NCBI GenBank assembly: GCA_958296005.1
Contig: CATQHQ010000002.1
Coordinates: 552,501-616,500 of the forward strand
Origin: Longimicrobiales bacterium
Lineage (GTDB): Bacteria; Gemmatimonadota; Gemmatimonadetes; Longimicrobiales; Gaopeijiaceae
Length of the DNA stretch: 64,000 nucleotides
Direction: 5' to 3'
Part shown: positions 47,231 to 55,602 of the stretch, piece by piece
Numbering within the stretch: the stretch's first letter is position 1
Layout of the letters: each line of letters opens with the position of its first letter
The notes under the pieces: model-generated
Told to the model about the DNA's origin: nothing
What the model saw: the letters and a program-made list of their open reading frames with translations, nothing else
The model's database searches: none
Translations under genes and position numbers: made by a program

Positions 47231-50095
47231 ATGGCGCTGACGAAGTCGCAACTGTACTCGTCGCTGTGGAAGAGCTGCGACGAGTTACGAGGCGGGATGG
47301 ACGCCTCGCAGTACAAGGACTACGTCCTGACGTTGCTGTTCATGAAGTACGTGTCGGACAAGTACGCTGACGATCCCGACCCGATTGTCCGAGTGCCGGA
47401 AGACGGAGGCTTCGCCGACATGGTCGCGTGCAAGGGCCAGAAGGACATCGGCGACCGGATCAACAAGATCATTGGCCGGTGTGCCGAGGCCAACGAACTC
47501 AGGGGCGTCATCGACCAAGCCGACTTTAACAACGAGAGCAAGCTCGGGCGCGGCCAGGCAATGCAGGACCGCCTGACAAAGCTGGTGGCGATCTTCGAGG
47601 ACTTGGACTTGAGTGCCAACCGGGCCGCCGGTGACGACCTGCTGGGCGACGCTTACGAGTACCTGATGCGGCATTTCGCCACCGAATCGGGCAAGAAGAA
47701 CGGGCAGTTCTACACACCTGCCGAGGTATCGCGGATCATGGCACAGGTGATCGGCATCGGCGCTGACACCCGCCAGGACTGTACGATCTACGACCCCACG
47801 TGCGGCTCCGGCTCGCTCTTGCTCAAGGCGGCAGACGAGGCCCCTGGCGGGCTGACCATCTACGGCCAAGAGATGGACACCGCCACATGGGGGCTGGCGC
47901 GGATGAATATGATCCTGCACGACCATCCGACCGCGGACCTAAAGCGTGAAAACACCCTTGCCGATCCCCAGTTCACGAGTGGTGGCGGCGGCCTCAATAT
48001 CTTCGACTTCGCGGTGGCAAACCCGCCGTTCTCCACCAAGTCCTGGTCCAACGGCTTCGACCCGCCGAACGACCAGTTCAACCGCTTCGAGGACGGGATT
48101 CCGCCTGACATGAATGGCGACTACGCCTTTCTCCTGCATTTGGTCAAGTCCCTCAAGAGCCGAGGAAAAGGCGCGATCATTCTGCCGCACGGCGTACTGT
48201 TCCGTGGCAACCGGGAGGCGGAGATCCGCCAGAACCTGGTTGGTCGCGGGTTGATCAAGGGCGTAATCGGGCTACCACCCAACCTCTTTTACGGCACCAG
48301 CATCCCCGCCTGCATCGTGGTGATCGATAAGGAGAACGCTCGCGCCCGCCGGGGCATCTTCATGATCGACGCTAGCAAGGGCTTCCGAAAGGACGGCTCG
48401 AAGAATCGTCTGCGTGCGCGGGATATCCACCGAATCGTGGACGTGTTCAACCAGCAGACGGAGATCCCGCGCTATTCGCGCATGGTGCCGGTCGCCAAGA
48501 TTTCGGATCCGGCCAACGACTTCAATCTGAACATCGCCCGCTACATCGACTCCAGCGAGCCGGAGGATGTTCATGACCTGGATGCCCACCTGAACGGCGG
48601 GATTCCTGACCGGGACCTCGACGCTCTTGACGACTATTGGAAGGTTTTCCCATCGTTGCGGGCGACGCTGTTCAAGCCCAACGGCCGACCTGGATACAGC
48701 GACCTTCGAGTTGCACTATGGGACGTGAAGACGACGATCCTAGGCCACGACGAGTTCACGTCCTGGGAGTCGCGGCTCGTGGCAGTCTTCGACGACTGGT
48801 GCGACGCCCACCGGTCACGATTGCGGGCGATTTCGGCAACGACGAAGCCCGGGGACTTGCTAGACGATCTGGCGGAGGACCTGCTTGTCCACTTCCACGG
48901 ATTGCCACTGCTGGACTGCTACAATGTCTACCAGGGACTGATGGATTACTGGGACGAAACGATGCAGGACGACGTATACCTAATCGTAGGGGAAGGATGG
49001 GTGGATGCTGTCCAGCCTCGCCAGCTTGCGTCAGGTGTCAAGGGGAAGCTCCAGGAAAAGGCCGACCTGACCTTGAAGCGGCAGAAGTGGAAGATGGATT
49101 TGGTTCCGCCTGCACTGGTCGTGGCGCGTTATTTTGCTGTCGAGCAGGCGAACGTCAACGCCTTAAAGAACAAGGCATCCAAGGTCGCCAAGGTTGCACA
49201 GGATGACCTTCATACGCGGGTACTGGCGAGGTATCGGACGCTCACCGAGTCGGCTGTCAAGGAACTTGCGATCAAAGACAAGTGGCTCGGACATCTGCGG
49301 AGCATGGTCGTTGCAGCTTCTGAGGAACCCTTGGTAGCTCTTGTCGATCATATTGGCTTGCTTGAAGAGCGGTACTCGTGTCCGTTGCCGAAGTTGGAAA
49401 ATGCAGTAGCGGTCCATACGGAACGAGCGATGGCTCATCTCTCACGGATGCATATCGTGATGGGGGAAGCCGACAGATCGTCGCCAGGGCCAGAGATGGC
49501 AAGCGAAATCATGAAGGATAGGGCTATCGGTTGGCGTAAGACGACCCTGGGCGAGGTCGCTCGTGTGCGTAAGGGTGAGCTCATTACATCGTCTACGATT
49601 GTTCCGGGTCCGTTTCCCGTCGTGGCAGCCGGATTGCATCCCACGTCATATCACAACAAAGCCAACCGTTGCGGTCCGACAATCACAGTCAGTGCATCCG
49701 GCGCGAATGCTGGGCATGTCGCGTATTGGCCCGAGCCGATTTTCGCATCGGATTGTTCTACTATAGTCCCTGATGACACAACGGATTTGTCGCTGCGTTT
49801 CTTGTACTACTACATGAAAAGCATACAACACGAAATATTCACCCTCAAGCATGGTGGTGCGCAGCCTCATGTCTATCCAAGGGACTTGGCCGCAATGAAG
49901 ATTAGTATACCAACCCGAGATGAGCAACATGCCATAGTCAGCATTTTGTCGGATGTGGACAAGGCCAAAGACTCTTTGAAAGAGCTGATTGAGAAGAAAA
50001 TGGCGACAGGAAAAGCTGTTATTCAGGAGCTCTTCCCCGACCGAGTCAGACTGGTCGAACCGGAATCAGCGCCGACGCACGACGCCGCGCTGTGA
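47231..50095 (+). CDS. hsdM: Type I restriction-modification HsdM fused to a half HsdS
   Basis: Adenine-N6 DNA methyltransferase with its own specificity domain; 954 aa. N-terminal HsdM helical domain (residues 1-160), methyltransferase core with the SAM-binding DPTCGSGSLLLKA starting at Asp188 and the catalytic NPPF at Asn264, a long HsdM C-terminal extension (DDYWKVFPSLRATLFKPNGR), then from about residue 766 a single HsdS target-recognition domain (GWRKTTLGEVARVRKGE ... HVYPRDLAAMKISIP) ending in the spacer helix VDKAKDSLKELIEKKM. Separate HsdS proteins have two such domains, so this is a half-S fusion that would have to dimerise to read a bipartite site. The recognition part is far poorer in GC than its surroundings. 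It heads the restriction operon and overlaps the next gene by 4 nt. Confidence 0.93.
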   Translation: MALTKSQLYSSLWKSCDELRGGMDASQYKDYVLTLLFMKYVSDKYADDPDPIVRVPEDGGFADMVACKGQKDIGDRINKIIGRCAEANELRGVIDQADFNNESKLGRGQAMQDRLTKLVAIFEDLDLSANRAAGDDLLGDAYEYLMRHFATESGKKNGQFYTPAEVSRIMAQVIGIGADTRQDCTIYDPTCGSGSLLLKAADEAPGGLTIYGQEMDTATWGLARMNMILHDHPTADLKRENTLADPQFTSGGGGLNIFDFAVANPPFSTKSWSNGFDPPNDQFNRFEDGIPPDMNGDYAFLLHLVKSLKSRGKGAIILPHGVLFRGNREAEIRQNLVGRGLIKGVIGLPPNLFYGTSIPACIVVIDKENARARRGIFMIDASKGFRKDGSKNRLRARDIHRIVDVFNQQTEIPRYSRMVPVAKISDPANDFNLNIARYIDSSEPEDVHDLDAHLNGGIPDRDLDALDDYWKVFPSLRATLFKPNGRPGYSDLRVALWDVKTTILGHDEFTSWESRLVAVFDDWCDAHRSRLRAISATTKPGDLLDDLAEDLLVHFHGLPLLDCYNVYQGLMDYWDETMQDDVYLIVGEGWVDAVQPRQLASGVKGKLQEKADLTLKRQKWKMDLVPPALVVARYFAVEQANVNALKNKASKVAKVAQDDLHTRVLARYRTLTESAVKELAIKDKWLGHLRSMVVAASEEPLVALVDHIGLLEERYSCPLPKLENAVAVHTERAMAHLSRMHIVMGEADRSSPGPEMASEIMKDRAIGWRKTTLGEVARVRKGELITSSTIVPGPFPVVAAGLHPTSYHNKANRCGPTITVSASGANAGHVAYWPEPIFASDCSTIVPDDTTDLSLRFLYYYMKSIQHEIFTLKHGGAQPHVYPRDLAAMKISIPTRDEQHAIVSILSDVDKAKDSLKELIEKKMATGKAVIQELFPDRVRLVEPESAPTHDAAL

Positions 50096-50859
50096 CCGAG
50101 AGCCAGCATGTCAAGCGGAAGGAATCATGGCGCGACGAGTACCTCAAGTGGATATGGGCGTTCACGAACGCGCAGGGCGGGGTGCTGGAGGTGGGGCGGG
50201 ACGACCGGGGCAAGGTCGTGGGAGTCAAGGACGTTCCTCAACTGCTGGAGGAAATTCCCAACAAGGTGCAGTCTCTGCTGAGCATCGTCGTGGACGTGAA
50301 TTTGAAGTGCGAGGAAGGCGCGGAATACCTTCAGATCGTGGTCGGTCCTTATCCGAATCCGATCAGCATCAGGGGGGAGTTTCACTACCGGAACGGGTGT
50401 ACGAAGCAGGTGCTTCGGGGCGCGACGCTGAGCCGGTTTCTGATGCGGAAGCAAGGCAGGACATGGGACGACGTTCCGATGCCGGGGAAGGACGCTACTC
50501 AAGAAATCCCGATCCCTACCCCAGAATCGATCAGAACTACCCAAGAAAAATCAGAGATTGCCCAAGAACCGAATCTCACTACCCAAGAACTGACGGAGGC
50601 TACCCAAGAAATACTGCCAACTACCCAAGAACACACCCAAACTACCCAAGAAGGCGTGAGCCAGCCGGCACCCACTATTACCCCCGAACGCATCCTGGCC
50701 CTCCTGAAGGCCGAGCCGCGAATCACTAGGCGCCTCATGGCCGAGCGCATCGGCATCACACCCCACGGCGTCAAGTACCATCTGGCCAAGTTGCGCAAGG
50801 CCGGGATCATCCGGCATGTTGGCCCGACGAAGGCTGGGCGCTGGGAGATGCTGAAGTGA
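50092..50859 (+). CDS. Shortened Schlafen/AlbA_2-type protein with winged helix
   Basis: Probable nucleic-acid-binding regulator or effector of the restriction operon; 255 aa from a GTG overlapping hsdM by 4 nt. The N-terminal AlbA_2/Schlafen-like domain (residues 1-130) shows KESWRDEYLKWIWAFTNAQG, EVGRDDRGKVVGVKD and HYRNGCTKQVL. A linker of eight 7-residue units (residues 135-190) follows, then a winged helix-turn-helix (about 195-255: ITRRLMAERIGITPHGVKYH, LRKAGIIRHVG). Family members I know are usually 400 aa or more, with an ATPase-like region between the two ends; here that middle is absent. It may bind DNA and control the operon, or act in defence. Confidence 0.8.
   Translation: MTESQHVKRKESWRDEYLKWIWAFTNAQGGVLEVGRDDRGKVVGVKDVPQLLEEIPNKVQSLLSIVVDVNLKCEEGAEYLQIVVGPYPNPISIRGEFHYRNGCTKQVLRGATLSRFLMRKQGRTWDDVPMPGKDATQEIPIPTPESIRTTQEKSEIAQEPNLTTQELTEATQEILPTTQEHTQTTQEGVSQPAPTITPERILALLKAEPRITRRLMAERIGITPHGVKYHLAKLRKAGIIRHVGPTKAGRWEMLK
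50494..50661 (+). repeat. Eight 21-bp repeats encoding TQE heptads
   Basis: Eight consecutive in-frame 21-nt units, consensus CTACCCAAGAA plus about ten variable bases. They encode ATQEIPI, PTPESIR, TTQEKSE, IAQEPNL, TTQELTE, ATQEILP, TTQEHTQ and TTQEGVS. The TQE core is conserved and the other four positions vary; the second unit is degenerate. The repeat links the N-terminal domain to the winged helix and is a likely site of unit gain or loss by slippage, always in frame. Confidence 0.95.
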
Positions 50860-50890
50860 CGTCGGCCTGCAAGCCGCCGAGGAGGAGCCG

Positions 50891-52450
50891 ATGATCGAGA
50901 GGCACATGAGAAAGCTCTGGGATCGGGTTCTGGCGAAGAGGCCTCACATGCCGCACTTCCTGACCCAGATTCGTCTGCAGGGGGTTCGGGGGATTGAGGA
51001 CTTGGAGGTGGGATTCATCTCGCCTGTTGTCGTAATCGCTGGGGGCAACGCCAGCGGCAAGTCCACCGTTCTGGCTGCGGCCGCCTGCGCGTATCAGGTG
51101 CCCGGAGCACGTCACGGGGACTTTCTTCCGGCCACGCAGTTCGCGGACTATCGCCCAAGGAAGGGGAATTATCGGGATGCGAGGGCGTCCGCTACCATCG
51201 AGTTCGAGTACTCCACTCCAGACGGTGGACGGGCCATGCGCTGGCGGCGTGCCAGTGGTTGGCGGCGGACGTTCTACGGACGGCGGAATGCTTCGCAGCC
51301 CGAGCGGCCCGTGCACATGCACGTAATGAGGAACCTGGAGGATCCCTTGGAGGTGCGGGATTTGGTTGCGGGAATGATGCGCGGACGGTTGGCGACGCAA
51401 GAGAGGCCGTTGACGCTATGGGAGAGGGAGTTCGCCGAAAAGATGTTGCCGTTCAGGTATTCAGAAGTGGTCGATCTCACCAGGGACGGCAGCAGCTTGC
51501 TGTTTGCCCGACAGAAGAGGGGTGCGGCATACTCAGAACTGCACATGGCAGCCGGCGAACGGGCGATACTGCGCTTGTCTCAAAAAATTGCGCACCTTCG
51601 TGACGCCTTGGTTCTGATCGACGAGGTCGAAGCCGGGCTGCATCCGTGGGTGCAACAGCTTCTCATGTTGCAGCTCCAGCAGCTCTCCCTGCAGAACAAC
51701 CTTCAGGTCATCGTGACGACTCACAGCCCGGTCGTGCTGGAGTCTGTTCATCCCCTTGCACGGGTATTCCTGGATCGTGATGCCCAAGGGCGCGTGGCGA
51801 CTGTCACCCCGTACCAGGACGTCGTGCAAGACGCGCTTTACGGCCGGGCAAGGAACGCGATCAGCCTGCTGTGCGAAGACGACGCGGCGGAATCGATCCT
51901 CCAGGGTGTTTTCGACGTCCTTTTCCTTCGGTTGCGGATTCGACGGGAATCGGTGCGGATCGGCAGGGACACAGGCGCTTCCGAGTTTCCCGGTCATGCA
52001 GCTGCGTTCAGTAAGTTCGGCCAGATCGACAACTTTGTTTTCGTTCTGGACGGGGACCGGCGCGACACGGGGATTGTGGACAAGATCCGGGATCGGGCTC
52101 GCCGTACCGTGCCGGTGCTTTTTCTTCCTGGAGAGGACGCGCCGGAGGTCTGGGTGTGGAAGACGATGCGCCGCAGAACGGAGGCCATAGCCGCCCAGCT
52201 GCACATAGACGCCGCCGAGCTAGCGGAGAGGATGAGCCGACTGGACGCCGTGTACGACTTGGCGTCGGAAGGGCCGGCGGCGATCGCGAAGGTCAAGGTA
52301 CGGAACTTGGCTGATCCCATGGGGTGGGACGTGACGGACTTGTGTCAGGTCGTCGCTCGTGTGGAGGCGGGGCAGGTGGGAGGCGAATGCCAAGCGCTTA
52401 TGAGGGAGCTCGAGCGGGTACTGAACCAATGGCGCGAGGAGTACGTGTGA
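50891..52450 (+). CDS. OLD-like ATPase with C-terminal TOPRIM-like region
   Basis: ABC-class AAA ATPase probably joined to a nuclease domain; 519 aa. Walker A GGNASGKST at residues 51-59 (Lys57), a degenerate signature MAAGERAILRLSQ, and Walker B ALVLIDEVEAGLHP with Asp244 and Glu245; TTHSPVVLES gives the H-loop. After this come LLCEDDAAESIL with Glu329 and FVFVLDGDRRD with Asp387 and Asp389, the acidic pattern of a TOPRIM nuclease as in OLD proteins. It sits between the hsdM fusion and hsdR and overlaps hsdR by 4 nt, so it is built into the restriction operon. Similar restriction-linked ORFs (rlo genes) occur in Campylobacter hsd loci. Its role could be phage sensing or cleavage. Confidence 0.85.
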   Translation: MIERHMRKLWDRVLAKRPHMPHFLTQIRLQGVRGIEDLEVGFISPVVVIAGGNASGKSTVLAAAACAYQVPGARHGDFLPATQFADYRPRKGNYRDARASATIEFEYSTPDGGRAMRWRRASGWRRTFYGRRNASQPERPVHMHVMRNLEDPLEVRDLVAGMMRGRLATQERPLTLWEREFAEKMLPFRYSEVVDLTRDGSSLLFARQKRGAAYSELHMAAGERAILRLSQKIAHLRDALVLIDEVEAGLHPWVQQLLMLQLQQLSLQNNLQVIVTTHSPVVLESVHPLARVFLDRDAQGRVATVTPYQDVVQDALYGRARNAISLLCEDDAAESILQGVFDVLFLRLRIRRESVRIGRDTGASEFPGHAAAFSKFGQIDNFVFVLDGDRRDTGIVDKIRDRARRTVPVLFLPGEDAPEVWVWKTMRRRTEAIAAQLHIDAAELAERMSRLDAVYDLASEGPAAIAKVKVRNLADPMGWDVTDLCQVVARVEAGQVGGECQALMRELERVLNQWREEYV

Positions 52451-55400
52451 CGGTTGGCGACAAGGAGGGCAAGACCCAGAGCCGGGTCGTAGCCTTCTTC
52501 CAGGAGCGTCTCGGATACAAGTACCTGGGCGACTGGAGGAGTCGCGTCGGCAACAGCAACGTTGAGGAAGACCAGCTTGCCACGTTTTTGAGGCGCCAGG
52601 GACATTCGTCCAGTCGTGTGGACAGGGCCGTGATCAAGCTGCGCAGGGCGGCGGCCGTAGGCGGAAGCTGGACTCTTTACGAGGCAAACCACGACGTCTA
52701 CAGGTTGCTTCGATATGGCGTGAAGGTCCAACCGGCTGTCGGCGAACAGAGCGTCACCGTTTGGCTGGTGGACTGGGACGACCCCGAGGCCAACGACTTC
52801 GCGGTTGCAGAAGAAGTCACCATTTCCGGCGAGAGCAGGCGACGACCGGACCTCGTGCTGTACGTGAACGGCATTGCCGTGGGCGTGCTCGAGCTGAAGC
52901 GCTCCATCGTGTCCGTCGAGGAGGGCATCCGCCAGAACCTAGGCAACCAGAGGAAGGAGGCCATCCGACCGTTCTTCGCCACCGTTCAGTTGCTCATGGC
53001 GGGAAACGAGACTGAGGGATTGCGCTACGGCGTGGTCGAGACGCCGGAGAAGTACTGGCTACACTGGAAGGAGACCGAGGCGAAGGACGATGCGCCCCTC
53101 GCCGATGCCGGAAGCCCTCTGCTCCGCGAACTCGCACAGATGTGCAACAAGGAACGGCTGCTGGAAATCGTCCATGACTTCATGGTCTTCGACGCCGGGG
53201 TCAAGAAGACGTGCCGCCACAACCAGTACTTCGGAGTGCGGGCGGCGCAAGAACGGGTTCGGCGGCACGAGGGCGGAATCGTCTGGCACACCCAGGGTAG
53301 CGGCAAGAGCTTGGTCATGGTCTGGCTTGCCAAGTGGATACGCGAGAACGTCTCGGACGGGCGCGTGCTCATCGTCACTGACAGGACCGAACTCGACGAG
53401 CAGATCGAGAAGGTTTTCAAAGGCGTTGGCGAGAACATTCGGCGGACTCACAGCGGTGGCGACCTCGTCCGTGTCCTCGGCGACGGCTCCGAATGGTTGG
53501 TGTGCTCGCTGGTCCACAAGTTCGGTAGCGGCGACGAGGGCAACGTCGATGGGTACGTGGAAGAGATTCATAGCAAAGCTCCAACCGACTTCCACGCCAG
53601 GGGCCAGTTCTTTGTCTTCGTGGACGAGTGCCACCGCACGCAGTCTGGGAAGCTGCACCGCACGATGAAGGAACTTCTGCCCGATGCAATGCTAATCGGC
53701 TTCACGGGGACGCCTCTGCTGAAGAGCGACAAGCAACGCAGCATCGAGACCTTCGGGCCGTACATCCACACGTACAAATACAACGAAGCCGTGCAGGACC
53801 GCGTGGTGCTCGACTTGCGTTACGAAGCCCGCGACATCGACCAGCACCTCAGGTCGGAGGACAAGGTCGACCAGTGGTTCAAGTCCAAGACCCGGGGCCT
53901 CACGGACGTTGCGAAGGCGCAGATCAAGCAGCGCTGGGGCACAATGCGCACTGTGCTGAGCTCCCGGGAACGCCTGGAGAGGATCGTCGCCGATATCGCC
54001 ATGGACATGGAGACGCGGGACCGCCTTCGGAGCGGCCGGGGCAACGCCATGCTCGTGTCGGACAGCATCTATCAAGCTTGTCGCCTCTACGAGATGTTCC
54101 AGAAGACCGAATTGAGGGGTAGGTGCGCCGTGGTCACGTCGTACCGGCCGTCGCTGTCCGACACGACGGGCGAAGAAACGGGCGAAGGGTTAACGGAGCG
54201 GCTCCAGCGTTATGCCATCTACCGCAAGATGTTGGCGGAGCACTTCAACGAGCCCGAAGATGCGGCCATGAACAAGGTGGACCGGTTCGAGGAGGACGTG
54301 AAGAAGCGCTTCGTGGAACATCCCGGCCAGATGAAGCTGCTCATCGTCGTGGACAAGCTTCTGACCGGGTTCGACGCTCCGCCGGCCACCTACTTGTACA
54401 TCGACAAGCAAATGCGGGATCACGGCCTTTTTCAGGCGATCTGCCGGATCAACCGACTAGACGGAGACAAGGAGTACGGATACGTCGTCGACTACAAAGA
54501 CCTGTTCCGGTCGCTGGAGCGATCGGTCCAAGACTACACCGGCGAGGCGTTCGAGGGCTACGACGCCGCAGACGTGGACGGGCTGCTCAAGGATCGCCTG
54601 CAGTTGGGCCGCGAGCGGCTGGAGGAGACCCGGGATCAGGTCAAAGCCCTGTGCGAGCCAGTCCAGCCGCCCTGCGACACGGACGCGTATCTCCTATATT
54701 ATTGCCCCTCGGCTTCGTCACGCGCTCCGCTCGGCGCCGACCAAAACAGGCGCCACGAGCGGAAGCGCGTTCACTTGTACCGCGCTGTGGTAGCGTTCGC
54801 ACGGGCCTACGCCAACTTGGCGGGCGAGATGACCCGTGCTGGCTACTCGGCTGCCGAGGCCGCCGAGATCAAGGCCGAAGTCCAGCACTACGAGAACGTG
54901 CGCCAGGAAGTCAAGCTGGCCAGCGGCGACTACGTGGACATGAAGATGTTCGAACCCGCCATGCGTCACTTGTTGGACACGTACATCCGGGCTGAAGAGG
55001 CGGAGCGCGTCACAGCGTTCGACGACATGACGCTCGTTCAGCTGATCGTTGAGCAGGGCGGGAAGGCTCTGGACCAGCTGCCGTCCGGCATTCGGCACAG
55101 CGAGGCGGCAGTGGCGGAGACGATCGAGAATAACGTCCGACGTCTGATTGTCGACGAAATGGCGGTCAACCCGAGGTACTACGGCGAGATGTCAGAGGTG
55201 TTGAATGCGCTGATCGAAAAACGCAAGCAGGACGCCATTGACTACAAGGACTATCTGGACCAGATGATCAAGTTGGCGCGCCGAGTCGGGACCGCGGACA
55301 CGGGCAACGCCTACCCCCCAAGAATCAACAACGCGGGACGCCAGGCGATCTATGACAACGTACAGGTTCGCGAGCCTCCGCCCGCGCCTTACGAGTCCGT

Positions 55401-55602
55401 CGAAGAGGCTAAGGAAGCCGTTGCCGTTGCCGTGGATCGGAAAGTCCGGGACTTCAAGAAGGCGGACTGGCGCGGCGGCATCATATTCAAGCAGCGCGAG
55501 GCCCTCAAAGCAATCAGATTGGCGCTCCGGGAGTCCCTCGGCGAAGACGTGCAGGCGCAGAAGCTCTACGACATCATCGAGGCCCGGCGTGACGACTACT
55601 GA
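52447..55602 (+). CDS. hsdR: Type I restriction endonuclease subunit HsdR
   Basis: Translocates DNA with ATP and cleaves unmodified DNA distant from the site. It is 1051 aa from a GTG overlapping the ATPase stop by 4 nt; the open frame further upstream is a shadow. The PD-(D/E)xK nuclease is complete: Asp135 in RRPDLVLYVNG, then Glu149 and Lys151 in GVLELKRS. The helicase motor has Walker A HTQGSGKSLVM (Lys287), motif II VDECHRTQSG (Asp393) and motif III GFTGTPLL; later LTGFDAPPATYLYIDK and RINRLDG. All catalytic residues are intact, so the system is probably active. Confidence 0.95.
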   Translation: MTVGDKEGKTQSRVVAFFQERLGYKYLGDWRSRVGNSNVEEDQLATFLRRQGHSSSRVDRAVIKLRRAAAVGGSWTLYEANHDVYRLLRYGVKVQPAVGEQSVTVWLVDWDDPEANDFAVAEEVTISGESRRRPDLVLYVNGIAVGVLELKRSIVSVEEGIRQNLGNQRKEAIRPFFATVQLLMAGNETEGLRYGVVETPEKYWLHWKETEAKDDAPLADAGSPLLRELAQMCNKERLLEIVHDFMVFDAGVKKTCRHNQYFGVRAAQERVRRHEGGIVWHTQGSGKSLVMVWLAKWIRENVSDGRVLIVTDRTELDEQIEKVFKGVGENIRRTHSGGDLVRVLGDGSEWLVCSLVHKFGSGDEGNVDGYVEEIHSKAPTDFHARGQFFVFVDECHRTQSGKLHRTMKELLPDAMLIGFTGTPLLKSDKQRSIETFGPYIHTYKYNEAVQDRVVLDLRYEARDIDQHLRSEDKVDQWFKSKTRGLTDVAKAQIKQRWGTMRTVLSSRERLERIVADIAMDMETRDRLRSGRGNAMLVSDSIYQACRLYEMFQKTELRGRCAVVTSYRPSLSDTTGEETGEGLTERLQRYAIYRKMLAEHFNEPEDAAMNKVDRFEEDVKKRFVEHPGQMKLLIVVDKLLTGFDAPPATYLYIDKQMRDHGLFQAICRINRLDGDKEYGYVVDYKDLFRSLERSVQDYTGEAFEGYDAADVDGLLKDRLQLGRERLEETRDQVKALCEPVQPPCDTDAYLLYYCPSASSRAPLGADQNRRHERKRVHLYRAVVAFARAYANLAGEMTRAGYSAAEAAEIKAEVQHYENVRQEVKLASGDYVDMKMFEPAMRHLLDTYIRAEEAERVTAFDDMTLVQLIVEQGGKALDQLPSGIRHSEAAVAETIENNVRRLIVDEMAVNPRYYGEMSEVLNALIEKRKQDAIDYKDYLDQMIKLARRVGTADTGNAYPPRINNAGRQAIYDNVQVREPPPAPYESVEEAKEAVAVAVDRKVRDFKKADWRGGIIFKQREALKAIRLALRESLGEDVQAQKLYDIIEARRDDY

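Noticed and set aside
49989..50729. Long out-of-frame and antisense open frames across the TQE repeat (YPR- and SWVV-rich peptides)
   Set aside because: A 21-bp repeat has no stops in several frames by construction; the frame with the AlbA_2-like and winged-helix domains is the coding one.
54680..54710. AT-rich patch in hsdR resembling an internal promoter
   Set aside because: It lies within a continuous coding frame with no gene start downstream nearby.
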